Part shown: positions 42,360-51,754 of the stretch, piece after piece | How the letters are laid out: each line of letters begins with the position of its first letter | Position numbering within the stretch: the stretch's first letter is position 1 | Source: Clostridiales bacterium | GTDB taxonomy: Bacteria; Bacillota; Clostridia; Oscillospirales; CAG-272 | Reading direction: 5' to 3' | Assembly: GCA_003150035.1 (NCBI GenBank) | Contig: QALR01000012.1 | Location: 1-58,245, forward strand | DNA: 58,245 nt | Position numbers and translations under genes: made by a program | Notes under the pieces: model-generated | Seen by the model: only the letters and a program-made list of their open reading frames with translations | Database searches by the model: none | What the model was told of the DNA's origin: nothing

Positions 42360-45300
42360 ATGAAAAAAATTAGATTGATTTCAGCGGTTCTGGCAATCTT
42401 TCTTGCTTTGTCTGCTGTGAGCCTGCCTGTTTTTGCCGATGATACCACAACCTTAGATATCACAACTTATCCTACCACCGAGTATTTATCCCAACAGGCA
42501 AAAGTAGACACAATGACGCTCATGTATGAAGATACGGAAGCAGGATATGCTATGTATTTTGATACACAGTCGGGAGAATTCGCCTTAGAAAACCTGAAAA
42601 CAGGGGAATATCTGTTTTCCAATCCGTATGATATCGGTGTCAGCACGGAATCGTCGGCTTCTTCTCAAGGCGACAATGACCCGATCAGACAGGCGCTGCT
42701 TTCACAGATTATTCTACAGTATCAGGATACACTGACAGGAGCTTCCTCTGTGATGAAAAGCTTTACGGACGCGGCGCTTCCCGGCGGACAGATCGTTTTT
42801 AAAAATATTTCCGGCGGTATTCGTGTTGAATACGCCATCGGTACGGTAGATACCAAGCGATTGATTCCTCAATGGATTGAAAAATCCCGGTTTGATACCT
42901 TAATTCTCGATGTCTTGGAAACCCATGTATCGGAATTTACGGAAGAGGAGGCTCATATTTATCAGGCCTTATCTAATATTTCTTCACCGACGAGTACGCC
43001 GTATGGTCTTGTTGGGCCTGCTCCGGCGGGTTCTGTATATGATCCGCAGTCGACGCCGAGACCAGAGCAGCCGCAGACATATGAATTCCTTGTTGAAAAT
43101 GAGGGGGCTCAAATGTATGTTCTGCAGTGCGGCGAGCGAATGAAAAAGAATATCGAGCGGATGATCCGAAAATATTGTCCGGAATATACCTATGATGAGC
43201 TGGAAACAGACCATGATATGACAGGATATGAGGGCGATGAAAAGGAACCGCCGCTGTTCAGACTCGCGATCGAGTATACCATCGATGAAAACGGACTGAC
43301 GGCTAGCATTCCAGCAAAGAGTATTCGTTATAACGAAACCAACTATGTGTTGGAGGACATCGTTTTGCTTCCGTATCTCGGCTGCACAACACTGAAGACG
43401 ACCGGAGAGGCCATTTCTGAATACGGTGAGATTACTAGAACAGGCGGATATATCTTTATTCCGGACGGCAGTGGCACGCTTCTTTCCTATTATAATTCGG
43501 ATGGTTCTATCAAAAGCGGAATCCAAGGTGGTTCCATGTACGGCTTTAATTATGCCTATGAGACCTTGGATGCAACCAATGTCAATGCGGAAACTTTTCG
43601 TGTCCCGGTATTCGGCCTTACGGAATATTATGATGTGACCAACAGTATAGAGAGAGGGCCGGGAACTCCTGCTGTCGGAAGAAAAGAGGTAATAGAATCC
43701 TATGAACGCGGATTCTTTGCCATCATTGAAGAGGGCGATGCTTTTGCTTCCATTCGTGCGAATCTGAGACAGAGCGGCTGGGCAGGCGCCTCTGGCACAA
43801 CGGAATATAGTACAGTATTTGCTTTATTTACTGTTAAGCAAACTGACTCGGTAAATGTTGGCGGCTCCATTGGTGGAACGAATTCCTCAATGACGGCTAC
43901 TAGCGAAACAAAATATACAGGAAATTATACGATTCGTTATATTATGCTTTCTGATCCTACATTGGCAGAGGAAGCGGGGATAGACTCTTACGATCCTTCC
44001 TATGTCGGAATGGCAAACGCTTATCGCGATTATTTGATTCGCAGGGGAGCAATTGATGAGCTTGTTTCCTCTGAGGTGGAAAGCTCTCTTCCGCTTTATA
44101 TTCATTCTTTTGGAGCATTGAATGCACAGGATACGTTCCTTTCATTCCCCATTACGGTGAATAAGCCGCTCACGACCTTTGAAGATGTCATAACGATGAG
44201 CGAGGAGCTGAAGGAGGCCGGCATCACGAATCTGAATTTCATTCTGGAGGGCTTCGCAAATGGAAATATGTCAAAGCCATATTATCCCTCCTATGTGAAA
44301 TGGTCATCCGTGGTGGGCGGTAAAGATGGCTTGGAAGAGCTTTTGGCATATGCAGAAGAAACCGGAATCGGAATTTATCCTGAGTTTGATTTTGCCAACA
44401 TTGCGTATAGTAAGACTTTTTCAGGATTCTCATTCCGCAAGCATGCGGTTCAAACGATGAGCGGAAGATATACGACGAAACGGGCATATGATCCTGTTTT
44501 TCAAGTGATGAATATGGGCGATTGGATGAATGTCGTGTCTTCCGGCGCTTATATGGATCTTTTTGAGATGTTTGCGGAGGATTATGACGAGTATGACATC
44601 GGCGCGGTTTCTGCAATGTCACTCGGTACGGATTTAAGCTCTGATTTTAATGAGGATTATCCGCTTACCAGAGAGGATTCCAAGGTGAATACCGAGGATG
44701 TCCTAAAGGCCATGAAAGACAAGTACGGTAAGGTTTTGATTTCGGGAGGCAACGCATACGCTATGATGTATGCCACCGATATCGTTCAGATGCCGTTGGA
44801 TAATAGCCAATATCAGATTTCTTCCTATTCCATTCCCTTTATCGGCATGGTGCTTCATGGCTATATGAACTATGCCGGCAATGTTGCCAACAACGAGGGT
44901 GATATCCAATATGAAGTGCTGAAGTCGCTTGAGAATGGCGCGGCGCTTTACTTCGTGCTATCCTACCAGAATACGTTGGATATCAAGTCCTCTTACGATA
45001 TGGATTTGAACGAGAATTATTCTGTTTCCTTTGATACTTGGAAGGAAAATGTTATTTACTACTATAACATGCTCAATGAGGCCGTGAAGGATTTGCAGAC
45101 GGCAACCATTACGGATCATAACTTTGTGACGGCATATCGCCTTGACAGCAAAGAGGCAAACTTCTTGTTCAGTCAGTATAATGATACTGTGACTGCGCAG
45201 GCTGCGGCAGAAGAGGCTTATTACAACGTTATGGATGAAGTGGATGAGCTTCGTTTCAATTCTCAGGAAGCGGAGGCAACATTGCTTCTATACGGAAATC

Positions 45301-45884
45301 CGGATGATCCGGATGATCCTATCAATGCTCGATGCGAGGTAACTCTGCGCAACAATTATAATGCCGCAGTGGAAAGATTGGAGCTTGCTGAGGCTTTCAA
45401 TCAGAAATATACGGTGGACAAAGTGGTTTCGGTAACCTATACGACAGATGCCGGACAGGATACCACGTTCTTCATCAACTACAACAGCTATGCGGTGGCG
45501 ATTGAACATGAAGGCAAGCTGTTTGTTCTTGAGGGCGAGTCGTTTATCGATGCCGCAGATATTGAGGCTGCTGCTGTCAATGATCTCACCTATGAAGTCG
45601 TAACGGCTTATCAGCCTACGGCTGGTCAGCTCAGTAGCTATCAGACGGCTCAGGAAAATTATAATGCGGCGCTGGAGACCGGAGATGCCGTGCAAATTTC
45701 CCGTGCTGAAGCAGCGTTGGACCGTGCTGTCGCCGCTATGACGAGAACCACGACGAATGTTGTGATGCTGACAGACAGCGACGGAACGGTAGGTCTTTTC
45801 AACTATACTACCTCGGATATTGTATATGAGATTTCTGATAATCAGTACGCAGTATTGGCATCTCAGTCTTATGTTATTGATTGA
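42360..45884 (+). CDS. Large secreted DUF5696-like protein
   Basis: A 1174-residue exported protein. The signal peptide (about 1-27, ending LPVFADD) has no lipobox and no C-terminal anchor is seen. N-terminal beta-rich domains (about 40-600) include GGYIFIPDGSGTLLSYYNSD. A TIM-barrel-like region (about 600-880) carries TNLNFILEGFANGNM, GIGIYPEFDFANIAY, KVLISGGNAYAMMYATDIV and YSIPFIGMVLHGYMNYAGN. Its acidic and Tyr/His positions recall glycosidase barrels. An Ala/Glu-rich helical segment (about 930-1130) follows. I recognise the DUF5696 type from its regular company with Yip1 and ABC permease genes; no activity is established to my knowledge. AGGAGG at 42349-42354 sets the start. Confidence 0.65.
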   Translation: MKKIRLISAVLAIFLALSAVSLPVFADDTTTLDITTYPTTEYLSQQAKVDTMTLMYEDTEAGYAMYFDTQSGEFALENLKTGEYLFSNPYDIGVSTESSASSQGDNDPIRQALLSQIILQYQDTLTGASSVMKSFTDAALPGGQIVFKNISGGIRVEYAIGTVDTKRLIPQWIEKSRFDTLILDVLETHVSEFTEEEAHIYQALSNISSPTSTPYGLVGPAPAGSVYDPQSTPRPEQPQTYEFLVENEGAQMYVLQCGERMKKNIERMIRKYCPEYTYDELETDHDMTGYEGDEKEPPLFRLAIEYTIDENGLTASIPAKSIRYNETNYVLEDIVLLPYLGCTTLKTTGEAISEYGEITRTGGYIFIPDGSGTLLSYYNSDGSIKSGIQGGSMYGFNYAYETLDATNVNAETFRVPVFGLTEYYDVTNSIERGPGTPAVGRKEVIESYERGFFAIIEEGDAFASIRANLRQSGWAGASGTTEYSTVFALFTVKQTDSVNVGGSIGGTNSSMTATSETKYTGNYTIRYIMLSDPTLAEEAGIDSYDPSYVGMANAYRDYLIRRGAIDELVSSEVESSLPLYIHSFGALNAQDTFLSFPITVNKPLTTFEDVITMSEELKEAGITNLNFILEGFANGNMSKPYYPSYVKWSSVVGGKDGLEELLAYAEETGIGIYPEFDFANIAYSKTFSGFSFRKHAVQTMSGRYTTKRAYDPVFQVMNMGDWMNVVSSGAYMDLFEMFAEDYDEYDIGAVSAMSLGTDLSSDFNEDYPLTREDSKVNTEDVLKAMKDKYGKVLISGGNAYAMMYATDIVQMPLDNSQYQISSYSIPFIGMVLHGYMNYAGNVANNEGDIQYEVLKSLENGAALYFVLSYQNTLDIKSSYDMDLNENYSVSFDTWKENVIYYYNMLNEAVKDLQTATITDHNFVTAYRLDSKEANFLFSQYNDTVTAQAAAEEAYYNVMDEVDELRFNSQEAEATLLLYGNPDDPDDPINARCEVTLRNNYNAAVERLELAEAFNQKYTVDKVVSVTYTTDAGQDTTFFINYNSYAVAIEHEGKLFVLEGESFIDAADIEAAAVNDLTYEVVTAYQPTAGQLSSYQTAQENYNAALETGDAVQISRAEAALDRAVAAMTRTTTNVVMLTDSDGTVGLFNYTTSDIVYEISDNQYAVLASQSYVID

Positions 45885-45902
45885 TGAAAGGAGAGGGTAG
45901 AC

Positions 45903-46916
45903 ATGACAAATGAAATAAAAATACAAAATCCAGCGATGTCCGCTCCTAAAAAGAAACATCGGGGCGCCTCTCTGAACGAAAGAAAAGCAAGAATGGGATG
46001 GATTTTCATCCTCCCGTTCGTGCTTGGCCTTGTATTTATTTATGCAGGCGTTATCTATGAATCCTTTATTTATAGTTTCGCTCAGTATAATACGATTCCT
46101 GCCATCCGTGGCGGTGGTTATTCCTTGACATGGGTTGGATTTGACAATTTCGTTACACAGCTCGTGGAGACCACCGTTGACGACGAGGGAAAGACGTTCC
46201 TTGAAATGATGTTCACAAGCTTTGGGCAGCAGGTGCTTGATGTTGTAATTATCATTATGTTTTCTTTGTTCATTGCTGTGTTGCTGAATCAGAAAATGAT
46301 CGGACGAACGGCTTTTCGTGCTATCTTCTTTGTTCCGGTTGTGGTCAGCGCCGGTATTATTGCAAGAATTGACAATACTGCGAGCGCCATCATGGATTCC
46401 ATGGCCAGCATGGATGGAATTGACCTCGGTGAGGCAAATGGCGGTGGACTTAATGCTCTTGTCAATATGATGGATTTTCAGATGATGTTTCAGAATCTGG
46501 GGATAGGATCACAGTTTATTACGATTATTACGAATCTTGTGAGTAACATCTATGATATCGTAAGCCGATCCGGCGTACAGATGCTGATCTTTCTTGCTGG
46601 ACTGCAATCGATTTCTCCGTCGATTTATGAATCGTGTCAAATGGAAGGGGCCACAGGCTGGGAAACCTTCTGGAAGATTACTTTCCCGATGATTAGCCCG
46701 ATGATTCTTGCTAACTCGATTTATACGGTCATTGACTCTTTCACGGCTGAATCTAACGAGGTCATGCAGGCGATTTTGGATATATCCCCAAATGGTGTAC
46801 CAAACGGACAGCAGTCTGCGGCTGCATGGACATATTTTACTCTCGTTATTTTATCGCTTGGAATTGTTGCGTTGATATTGAGAAAATTCGTCTTCTATCA
46901 ACGCCGAAATGACTGA
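45903..46916 (+). CDS. Second MalF-type sugar ABC permease
   Basis: A 337-residue permease. After a basic N-terminus, helix 1 (about 35-58) reads WIFILPFVLGLVFIYAGVIY. A long extracytoplasmic insert follows helix 3 (about 155-215), which the first MalF-type permease lacks. The EAA-type loop is SPSIYESCQMEGATGWETFW, where the usual EAA is ESC. It is clearly diverged from the permease at 38334-39296, so this is not a recent duplication. Confidence 0.88.
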   Translation: MTNEIKIQNPAMSAPKKKHRGASLNERKARMGWIFILPFVLGLVFIYAGVIYESFIYSFAQYNTIPAIRGGGYSLTWVGFDNFVTQLVETTVDDEGKTFLEMMFTSFGQQVLDVVIIIMFSLFIAVLLNQKMIGRTAFRAIFFVPVVVSAGIIARIDNTASAIMDSMASMDGIDLGEANGGGLNALVNMMDFQMMFQNLGIGSQFITIITNLVSNIYDIVSRSGVQMLIFLAGLQSISPSIYESCQMEGATGWETFWKITFPMISPMILANSIYTVIDSFTAESNEVMQAILDISPNGVPNGQQSAAAWTYFTLVILSLGIVALILRKFVFYQRRND

Positions 46917-46935
46917 GAAGGGAGGGAAAAGCATC

Positions 46936-47994
46936 ATGAATAACAATCAAAGTGCCCCTCGTGTATTGAGGGAATCCAAAAAGAAGATTCGAGTTGAATT
47001 TGAGAGAACTTCTCGCAAGGAAAGATTTAAGGCAAAGTATCTCAATAAAAATTTCTATAAAAAGATACTGGTTGCTATTTTCCGTCTCGTTCTTTTGATT
47101 GGTATTTCTTATATTATCCTGTTCCCGTTTTTCTCTAAAATTTCGGCATCCTTTATGAGTCCAATAGACTTTATTCAAAGCGATGTTAAACTGATTCCGA
47201 AATATCCGACGCTTGATACCTATCGGTATTTGATTACGGAAAATCAGTATTTTAAGGCGATGCTGAATACCTTTATTTTGTCGTTTAGCTGTGCATTGCT
47301 GCAGACATTTATCTGCGCCTTTATCGGTTATGGCTTTGCGAAATTTAAATTTAAAGGCCGCGGCTTCATGTTTATTCTTGTTATGTTGACCATGATTGTA
47401 CCGCACCAGATTCTGCAGTCCTCTTTTGTGCAGAAGTTTGTTTACTTTGACATTTTTGGCCTGTTTGAAGCGACAGGGCTGTATTCAGCTTTGGGGCTTA
47501 CGCAGGGTATCTACAATACGTATGTCCCATTGATTTTGCTTTCGCTGACAGGACTTGCTTTTAAGAATGGATTGTTTATCTTAATTATGCGTCAGTTTTA
47601 CCGCGGTGTTCCGGATGAATTGGAGGAATCGTCCTATGTCGATGGCTACGGTGTTTTCAAAACCTTTTTCCATATCATCCTGCCGCTTTCGGTGCCGATG
47701 CTTATTACGGTTTTTATCCTTTCTTTCTCATGGCAATGGACGGATATTTTCTATATCAACTCATTTATGCCGTCATCTGATCATTTGTTCCTTACCAGTA
47801 CCGATTTCTGGGCGGTTATGCCTCCAACTTTGGACTTGCTGAAGGATCAGGCGGGTGCGAATTATCAATCTTATGAGATTGCCGTTCAGAACACGGCGGG
47901 ACTGTTGGTCATTCTTCCGCTTATCATCATGTATTGCTTCTGCCAAAGATTTTTGATTCAAGGTATTGAGCATTCCGGTTTCGGCGGAACCTAA
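46936..47994 (+). CDS. Second MalG-type sugar ABC permease
   Basis: A 352-residue permease with six membrane helices after a 45-residue basic N-terminus. The EAA loop is ELEESSYVDGYGVFKTFFHI, with the conserved Gly at the expected place. ATG 46936 follows GGGAGGG. It closes the locus; a strong terminator begins 14 bases after its stop. It pairs with the gene at 45903-46916. Confidence 0.88.
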   Translation: MNNNQSAPRVLRESKKKIRVEFERTSRKERFKAKYLNKNFYKKILVAIFRLVLLIGISYIILFPFFSKISASFMSPIDFIQSDVKLIPKYPTLDTYRYLITENQYFKAMLNTFILSFSCALLQTFICAFIGYGFAKFKFKGRGFMFILVMLTMIVPHQILQSSFVQKFVYFDIFGLFEATGLYSALGLTQGIYNTYVPLILLSLTGLAFKNGLFILIMRQFYRGVPDELEESSYVDGYGVFKTFFHIILPLSVPMLITVFILSFSWQWTDIFYINSFMPSSDHLFLTSTDFWAVMPPTLDLLKDQAGANYQSYEIAVQNTAGLLVILPLIIMYCFCQRFLIQGIEHSGFGGT

Positions 47995-48008
47995 TTTTGC
48001 TGCTATTG

Positions 48009-48040
48009 AAAAGGATCTCTTTTGTAAGAGGTCCTTTTTA
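48009..48040 (+). terminator. Terminator of the ABC glycan locus
   Basis: AAAAGGATCTCT (48009-48020) pairs with AGAGGTCCTTTT (48027-48038), including one G-T pair and ending in a T-run. Confidence 0.85.
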
Positions 48041-48145
48041 GTTTTTAGGGCGGCGAGAGTCCCCCCGGAATTTTTCAAGATGGATAAAAATTAGCGAAGA
48101 TAATGGGGACGAATTGTGAATAACGCCGTTTTTTGACATATAAGC

Positions 48146-48174
48146 TTGAAAGAGAATTTTGCTTGTGTTATACT
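48146..48174 (+). promoter_or_regulatory. Promoter of the PHP phosphatase gene
   Basis: TTGAAA at 48146-48151 and TATACT at 48169-48174, 17 bases apart. Confidence 0.7.
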
Positions 48175-48220
48175 ATTCGAGAAAAGCAGAAAATTAGGCA
48201 TGAAATCGAGGCGATAAAAA

Positions 48221-49051
48221 TTGAGTGAGAATACAAATGTGATATCGGGGATGAAGGTCAATTATCATACGCATACGACACGATGCCATCATGCGACAGG
48301 CGCGGACAGGGAGTATGTGGAGGCGGCAATCCGCGCCGGATTGTCGGTTCTGGGCTTTTCCGATCATTCACCTTATTATTTTCCGAATGGCTATTATTCC
48401 GGACATCGAATGTTTCCGACAGATATTGAAGGATATATCACATCTCTTTTGTCCTTGAAAAAGGAGTATGAAAAGGATATTACCATTTTTATTGGGTTTG
48501 AGGCGGAATATTATCCGAAATATTTCGACAAAACCTTGGAGCTCCTTTCTCCGTACCCTTATGACTATCTGATTTTAGGTCAGCATTTTGCTCAGAATGA
48601 AATCGGCGAGCAGGACGTGTTTCACGGCGGCGGGGAGGAGATGCTTGCTCGTTATGTTGACGTTTGCATTGAGGGAATCGGCAGGGGCGTTTTCTTTTAT
48701 CTTGCGCATCCGGATGTGTTTCATTTCGTAGGGGATGCCGCCTCTTACGAGCGGCAAATGCGGCGGCTTTGTCTCGCTGCTTTGGAGAAGCATATTCCTT
48801 TGGAAATCAATTTGCTTGGTATCCGTGTCAAACGGAATTATCCGAACGAGCTTTTTTGGAAAATTGCCGGAGAAACGGGGAACGAGGTAATTTTTGGCTG
48901 TGACTCGCATGATCCGGAATCTCTTGCGAAGAAAAGCGGCTTATGGATGGCGGAAAATCTGATTCATAAATATCAGTTGAAAAGAATTGAACCGATGACA
49001 CCCTTCATACCCGCAAAACCTGATGCGGCGGGTCATTCCCGCTCGATATGA
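48221..49051 (+). CDS. PHP-domain phosphatase, histidinol-phosphatase-like
   Basis: A 276-residue PHP-domain hydrolase. Metal ligands are visible in order: VNYHTHTTRCHHATG (HxH), LGFSDHSPYY, FIGFEAEYY, LILGQHFAQN, FFYLAHPDVFHF, and FGCDSHDPES at the end. This is the HisK/HisJ pattern that dephosphorylates L-histidinol phosphate, but no other his gene is near, so another phosphoester is possible. The start is TTG 48221 after CGAGGCG; ATG 48251 is the alternative and would still keep the first metal motif. Confidence 0.8.
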   Translation: MSENTNVISGMKVNYHTHTTRCHHATGADREYVEAAIRAGLSVLGFSDHSPYYFPNGYYSGHRMFPTDIEGYITSLLSLKKEYEKDITIFIGFEAEYYPKYFDKTLELLSPYPYDYLILGQHFAQNEIGEQDVFHGGGEEMLARYVDVCIEGIGRGVFFYLAHPDVFHFVGDAASYERQMRRLCLAALEKHIPLEINLLGIRVKRNYPNELFWKIAGETGNEVIFGCDSHDPESLAKKSGLWMAENLIHKYQLKRIEPMTPFIPAKPDAAGHSRSI

Positions 49052-49167
49052 CGGTATTCATGAAAAATATACCAATACTTATTGACTTTGTAACAAAACC
49101 ATTCTAAAATAAAAAAGAAAAGTAGGATTCTGAATGCACGAATTCTGAAAAATAGAAGGAGGTTATT

Positions 49168-50316
49168 ATGTCTTATCGTTTTGTACTCAATGAAACATCC
49201 TATCATGGCAAGGGCGCGATTGAGAACATTGTGCCGGAGCTTCAAACCCGCGGGCTGAAAAAGGCATTTGTCTGCTCGGATCCGGATCTGCTCAAATTCG
49301 GGGTTACGCAAAAGGTGACCTCTCTGCTAGATGCCGCAAAATTCCCGTATGAAGTATATTCCAATATCAAACCCAATCCGACGATAGAAAACGTCCAGAC
49401 GGGTGTTGCCGCGTTCAGGACTTCCGGTGCGGATTCTATTATCGCTATCGGCGGCGGATCTTCCATGGATACAGCAAAGGCCATCGGTATTATCATTGCC
49501 AATCCGGAGCATGAGGATGTGGCAAGCCTTGAGGGCGCTGTCGTGACGAAAAACAAAGCGGTTCCGACGATTGCTGTTCCGACAACGGCAGGAACGGCGG
49601 CGGAGGTTACTATCAACTATGTGATTACAGATGTAGAGAAGAACCGCAAATTTGTGTGCGTAGACCCGCACGATATTCCTGTCGTTGCTGTAATCGATCC
49701 TGATATGATGTCCACTATGCCGAAGGGGCTCACAGCGGCCACAGGCATGGACGCGCTTACCCATGCGATTGAGGGTTACATTACCAAGGGCGCTTGGGAG
49801 CTTTCGGATATGTTCCATCTCAAGGCGATTGAAATTATAGCAAAGAGCCTGCGCGGCGCTGTCGCCAATACGCCGGAGGGTAGAGAAGGCATGGCTCTTG
49901 GACAGTATGTTGCCGGCATGGGCTTCTCCAATGTTGGCCTCGGTATTGTTCACTCGATGGCGCATCCGCTTGGCGCGCTTTATGATACCCCTCACGGTGT
50001 TGCCAATGCCATTATTCTTCCGACGGTCATGGAGTATAACGCGCCTGCAACAGGTGATAAATACCGCGATATTGCGAAAGCAATGGGAGTTGAGGGCACG
50101 GAAAAAATGAGCATCGAAGAGGCGCGCCGTGCTGCCATTGACGCTGTGAAGCAGCTCGCACGTGATGTAGGAATCCCTGCTGATCTGAAAGAAATTGTCA
50201 AGGAAAAGGACATTCCGTTCTTGGCACAGTCTGCTTATGATGATGCTTGCCGTCCCGGAAATCCGAGAGATACAAGCGCTGCGGAAATTGCGGAACTTTA
50301 TCGTTCTTTAATTTGA
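49168..50316 (+). CDS. fucO: Iron-containing alcohol dehydrogenase (lactaldehyde reductase-like)
   Basis: A 382-residue group III alcohol dehydrogenase. The NAD-binding motif is IIAIGGGSSMDTAKAIGI. Iron ligands are the Asp and His in ATGMDALTHAIEGY (D-x3-H) and the His residues in VHSMAHPLGALYDTPHGVAN. It is close in pattern to FucO, which reduces L-lactaldehyde to 1,2-propanediol at the end of fucose and rhamnose breakdown. The GH29 fucosidase at 13290-14702 gives some support; the gene name is a family-level guess. Confidence 0.85.
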   Translation: MSYRFVLNETSYHGKGAIENIVPELQTRGLKKAFVCSDPDLLKFGVTQKVTSLLDAAKFPYEVYSNIKPNPTIENVQTGVAAFRTSGADSIIAIGGGSSMDTAKAIGIIIANPEHEDVASLEGAVVTKNKAVPTIAVPTTAGTAAEVTINYVITDVEKNRKFVCVDPHDIPVVAVIDPDMMSTMPKGLTAATGMDALTHAIEGYITKGAWELSDMFHLKAIEIIAKSLRGAVANTPEGREGMALGQYVAGMGFSNVGLGIVHSMAHPLGALYDTPHGVANAIILPTVMEYNAPATGDKYRDIAKAMGVEGTEKMSIEEARRAAIDAVKQLARDVGIPADLKEIVKEKDIPFLAQSAYDDACRPGNPRDTSAAEIAELYRSLI

Positions 50317-50332
50317 TTTTCCCGAAAAATAT

Positions 50333-50362
50333 GAGAGCCGGATATCCGGCTCTCTTTCTTTT
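50333..50362 (+). terminator. Terminator after the alcohol dehydrogenase
   Basis: GAGAGCCGGAT and ATCCGGCTCTC form a complete palindrome at 50333-50354, followed by TTCTTTT. Confidence 0.85.
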
Positions 50363-50480
50363 GAAAAAGTTTGCGCCTTTTTGAATTTAACAAAACATAA
50401 ACATTTCAAAAGCATTATGCAAATAAACCTCCGGTATTCTATTTTCAACAAAAGAAACAAATTTCAGGAGGATATTCGTT

Positions 50481-50864
50481 ATGAACAAAAATGACAAGGC
50501 TTTTATCGCACAAAAAATCCGTACACAGTATATGGAAAAGGAGAGCAGTGAGCTTCATGCGCTGAGAAAGCTCGACGGCAAGGTAAAGCGTCCGGCTTCT
50601 GTATTCGCGTATGTTTTCGGAGCCATTGGTGCTCTTGTTATGGGAACGGGTATGTGCTTTGCTATGAATGTGATAGAAAGCGGGACCTATTTTGGAATTT
50701 CTATCGGAGAGGATATGCTGGTTCCTGGGATTGTGATTGGTCTTATTGGGATCTTGATGGTGAGCGTCAACTATCCGATTTACAAAAGCATTTTGAACTC
50801 CCGTAAGAAAAAATACAGCGAACAGATTCTGTCGCTCAGTGATAAAATCATGAAGGAAGCATGA
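50481..50864 (+). CDS. Small two-helix membrane protein, copy A
   Basis: A 127-residue protein: a charged N-terminal helix (IAQKIRTQYMEKESSELHAL), LRKLDGKVKRPAS, two membrane helices (about 40-62 and 78-98; FGAIGALVMGTGMCFAM, LVPGIVIGLIGILMVSV), then NYPIYKSILNSRKKKY and a short helix ending LSDKIMKEA. The same layout recurs in the gene at 53756-54121, so the two are paralogues. They bracket the two-component genes. Similar proteins are sometimes labelled dihydropteridine reductase, which nothing here supports. Confidence 0.75.
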   Translation: MNKNDKAFIAQKIRTQYMEKESSELHALRKLDGKVKRPASVFAYVFGAIGALVMGTGMCFAMNVIESGTYFGISIGEDMLVPGIVIGLIGILMVSVNYPIYKSILNSRKKKYSEQILSLSDKIMKEA

Positions 50865-51082
50865 AATATCCTGATTGAACCATATACTGACGCGGATATG
50901 GCGGCAGAACGTCAGAGAGACGGGCCTTGAAAAAGCAGCAGGCGCGAGGTTCGGTTGCTTTTCGATGCCCGTCGAAAAAATAGAAGGAAAATATTTTTAT
51001 AAACCGGGAAAAAGCAGACAAACGTAAACAAATCTTTAACATTTCCATGATATTATATTTTCAGAAATGGAGGAGATGCGCT

Positions 51083-51754
51083 ATGTTTAAAATACTGGTG
51101 GTCGAGGACGACAAGGATCTGAACCGCTCCGTTTGCCTGTTTTTGAATCAGAATGGGTATTCTGCGACAGGATGCCTTTCCGCAAGAGAGGCATATGATG
51201 CGATGTATGAAAATATTTACGATCTGATTCTTTCCGATATTATGATGCCGGAGATTGATGGATTTGACTTTGCCAAAACGGTACGATCCCTGAACAAGGC
51301 GATCCCGATTTTATTTATGAGTGCCCGGGATGATTTTGCTTCTAAGGAAAGGGGCTACCGCACCGGAATCGATGATTATATGGTGAAGCCCATTGATTTT
51401 GAAGAGCTGCTTCTCCGGATCGGCGCATTGCTGCGCCGTGCAAAAATTGCATCGGATAAACAGATCACGGTGGGCAGGTTCAGAATGGACGCGGATGAGC
51501 ATACCGCCTATCTTGACGGCAAAGAAATCCCTTTGACGGCAAGAGAATTTGACCTTTTGTATAAGCTGCTTTCCTATCCGAAAAAAACCTTTACCCGCAG
51601 CCAGCTGATGGATGAATTCTGGGATGCTGACACAGCGTCCGGCCCCCGCACCGTGGATGTCTATATGACCAAGCTGCGCGGCAAGCTTGCAGACTGTGAC
51701 GATTTTGAAATCGTAACGGTCCACGGGCTTGGCTATAAGGCGGTGCTGAAATGA
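51083..51754 (+). CDS. OmpR-family response regulator
   Basis: A 223-residue regulator. The receiver domain (1-120) has KILVVEDDKD, the phospho-acceptor Asp52 in LILSDIMMPEIDGF, and Lys in DYMVKPIDFEELLLRI. The winged-helix DNA-binding domain (about 130-223) includes LTAREFDLLYKLLSYPKKTF and TVDVYMTKLRGKL. GGAGGAG at 51069-51075 sets the start. The stop overlaps the kinase start (ATGA). The flanking small membrane proteins are its likely targets. Confidence 0.93.
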   Translation: MFKILVVEDDKDLNRSVCLFLNQNGYSATGCLSAREAYDAMYENIYDLILSDIMMPEIDGFDFAKTVRSLNKAIPILFMSARDDFASKERGYRTGIDDYMVKPIDFEELLLRIGALLRRAKIASDKQITVGRFRMDADEHTAYLDGKEIPLTAREFDLLYKLLSYPKKTFTRSQLMDEFWDADTASGPRTVDVYMTKLRGKLADCDDFEIVTVHGLGYKAVLK

